This document shows, in pieces, positions 63,953-64,000 of a stretch of DNA of 64,000 nucleotides (position 1 is the stretch's first letter; each line of letters starts with the position of its first letter). The position numbers were made by a program, and so were the translations under genes. Below the pieces are notes generated by a model, which searched no databases, had not been told where the DNA came from, and saw nothing but the letters and a program-made list of their open reading frames with translations. Origin of the DNA: Anaerocolumna cellulosilytica (GTDB taxonomy: Bacteria; Bacillota; Clostridia; Lachnospirales; Lachnospiraceae); the NCBI RefSeq assembly GCF_014218335.1, contig NZ_AP023367.1:2915501-2979500 (forward strand), written 5' to 3'.

Positions 63953-64000
63953 CCTGTTCTCCTCCTTCATTTACTTTAAACTGTACTGATGTAAGAATTG

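Noticed and set aside
1-64000. CRISPR arrays, tRNA and rRNA genes
   Set aside because: I saw no regularly spaced repeats and no tRNA or rRNA signatures, although reading by eye could miss a tRNA gene.

Overview
The window looks like low-GC, spore-forming Firmicute DNA, most probably a Lachnospiraceae/Clostridium phytofermentans-type anaerobe. The reasons are the remA-rpoZ-yicC neighbourhood, an IscR/IscS/IscU/MnmA locus, a SpoVB-type flippase, a class I c-di-GMP riboswitch, strong AGGAGG ribosome-binding sites, and many radical SAM and Fe-S enzymes. Most genes lie on the minus strand, so operons read from high to low coordinates. The assignment is an inference; no rRNA or other decisive marker is present.

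Region 1 (1-17.4 kb) is ordinary chromosome. It carries an ABC transporter (FtsX-like permease running off the left edge plus its ATPase), two tandem type I signal peptidases, rpoZ, remA and yicC, then rqcH and a PHP phosphatase on the plus strand. The sulfur operon iscR-iscS-iscU-mnmA follows, with a clear promoter and an IscR-type dyad. A SpoVB-like flippase and a PAS-GGDEF diguanylate cyclase come next. A c-di-GMP-I riboswitch with its own promoter and terminator sits in the leader of the cyclase gene, suggesting feedback control by its own product.

Region 2 (about 17.6-51.6 kb) is a roughly 34 kb minus-strand biosynthetic gene cluster that I cannot match to a known product. It has no modular PKS or NRPS. 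It instead encodes three free-standing carrier proteins, two acyl/aminoacyl-AMP ligases, four B12-binding/radical SAM-type proteins (one with unusual cysteine spacing), and two 594-residue paralogues with tandem transglutaminase-like folds. Tailoring-type enzymes include a U32 Fe-S protein, a degenerate epimerase, two methyltransferases, a DegT aminotransferase, a FAD amine oxidase, a fused EtfBA, a DUF362-ferredoxin protein and a glycosyltransferase. Two copies of an unrecognised 230-residue protein are also present. Export is likely by an ABC-2 system, and self-protection by a UvrA2-like protein, which hints at a DNA-acting product. A regulator with two MerR domains sits just upstream. The far end holds a decayed glutamate-5-kinase-like gene and an IS110 remnant.

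Region 3 (52-64 kb) is a carbon-use locus. It has sugar ABC transporter parts, a GH105-type unsaturated glycuronyl hydrolase with a large unrecognised partner, two AraC regulators, a glycerol dehydrogenase and a fused dihydroxyacetone kinase. This fits import and breakdown of a plant-type polyuronide together with glycerol or dihydroxyacetone metabolism.

Many start sites were moved inward from the longest ORF because a good Shine-Dalgarno sequence and family N-termini favour a downstream codon. EtfBA was moved outward, to a CTG codon.
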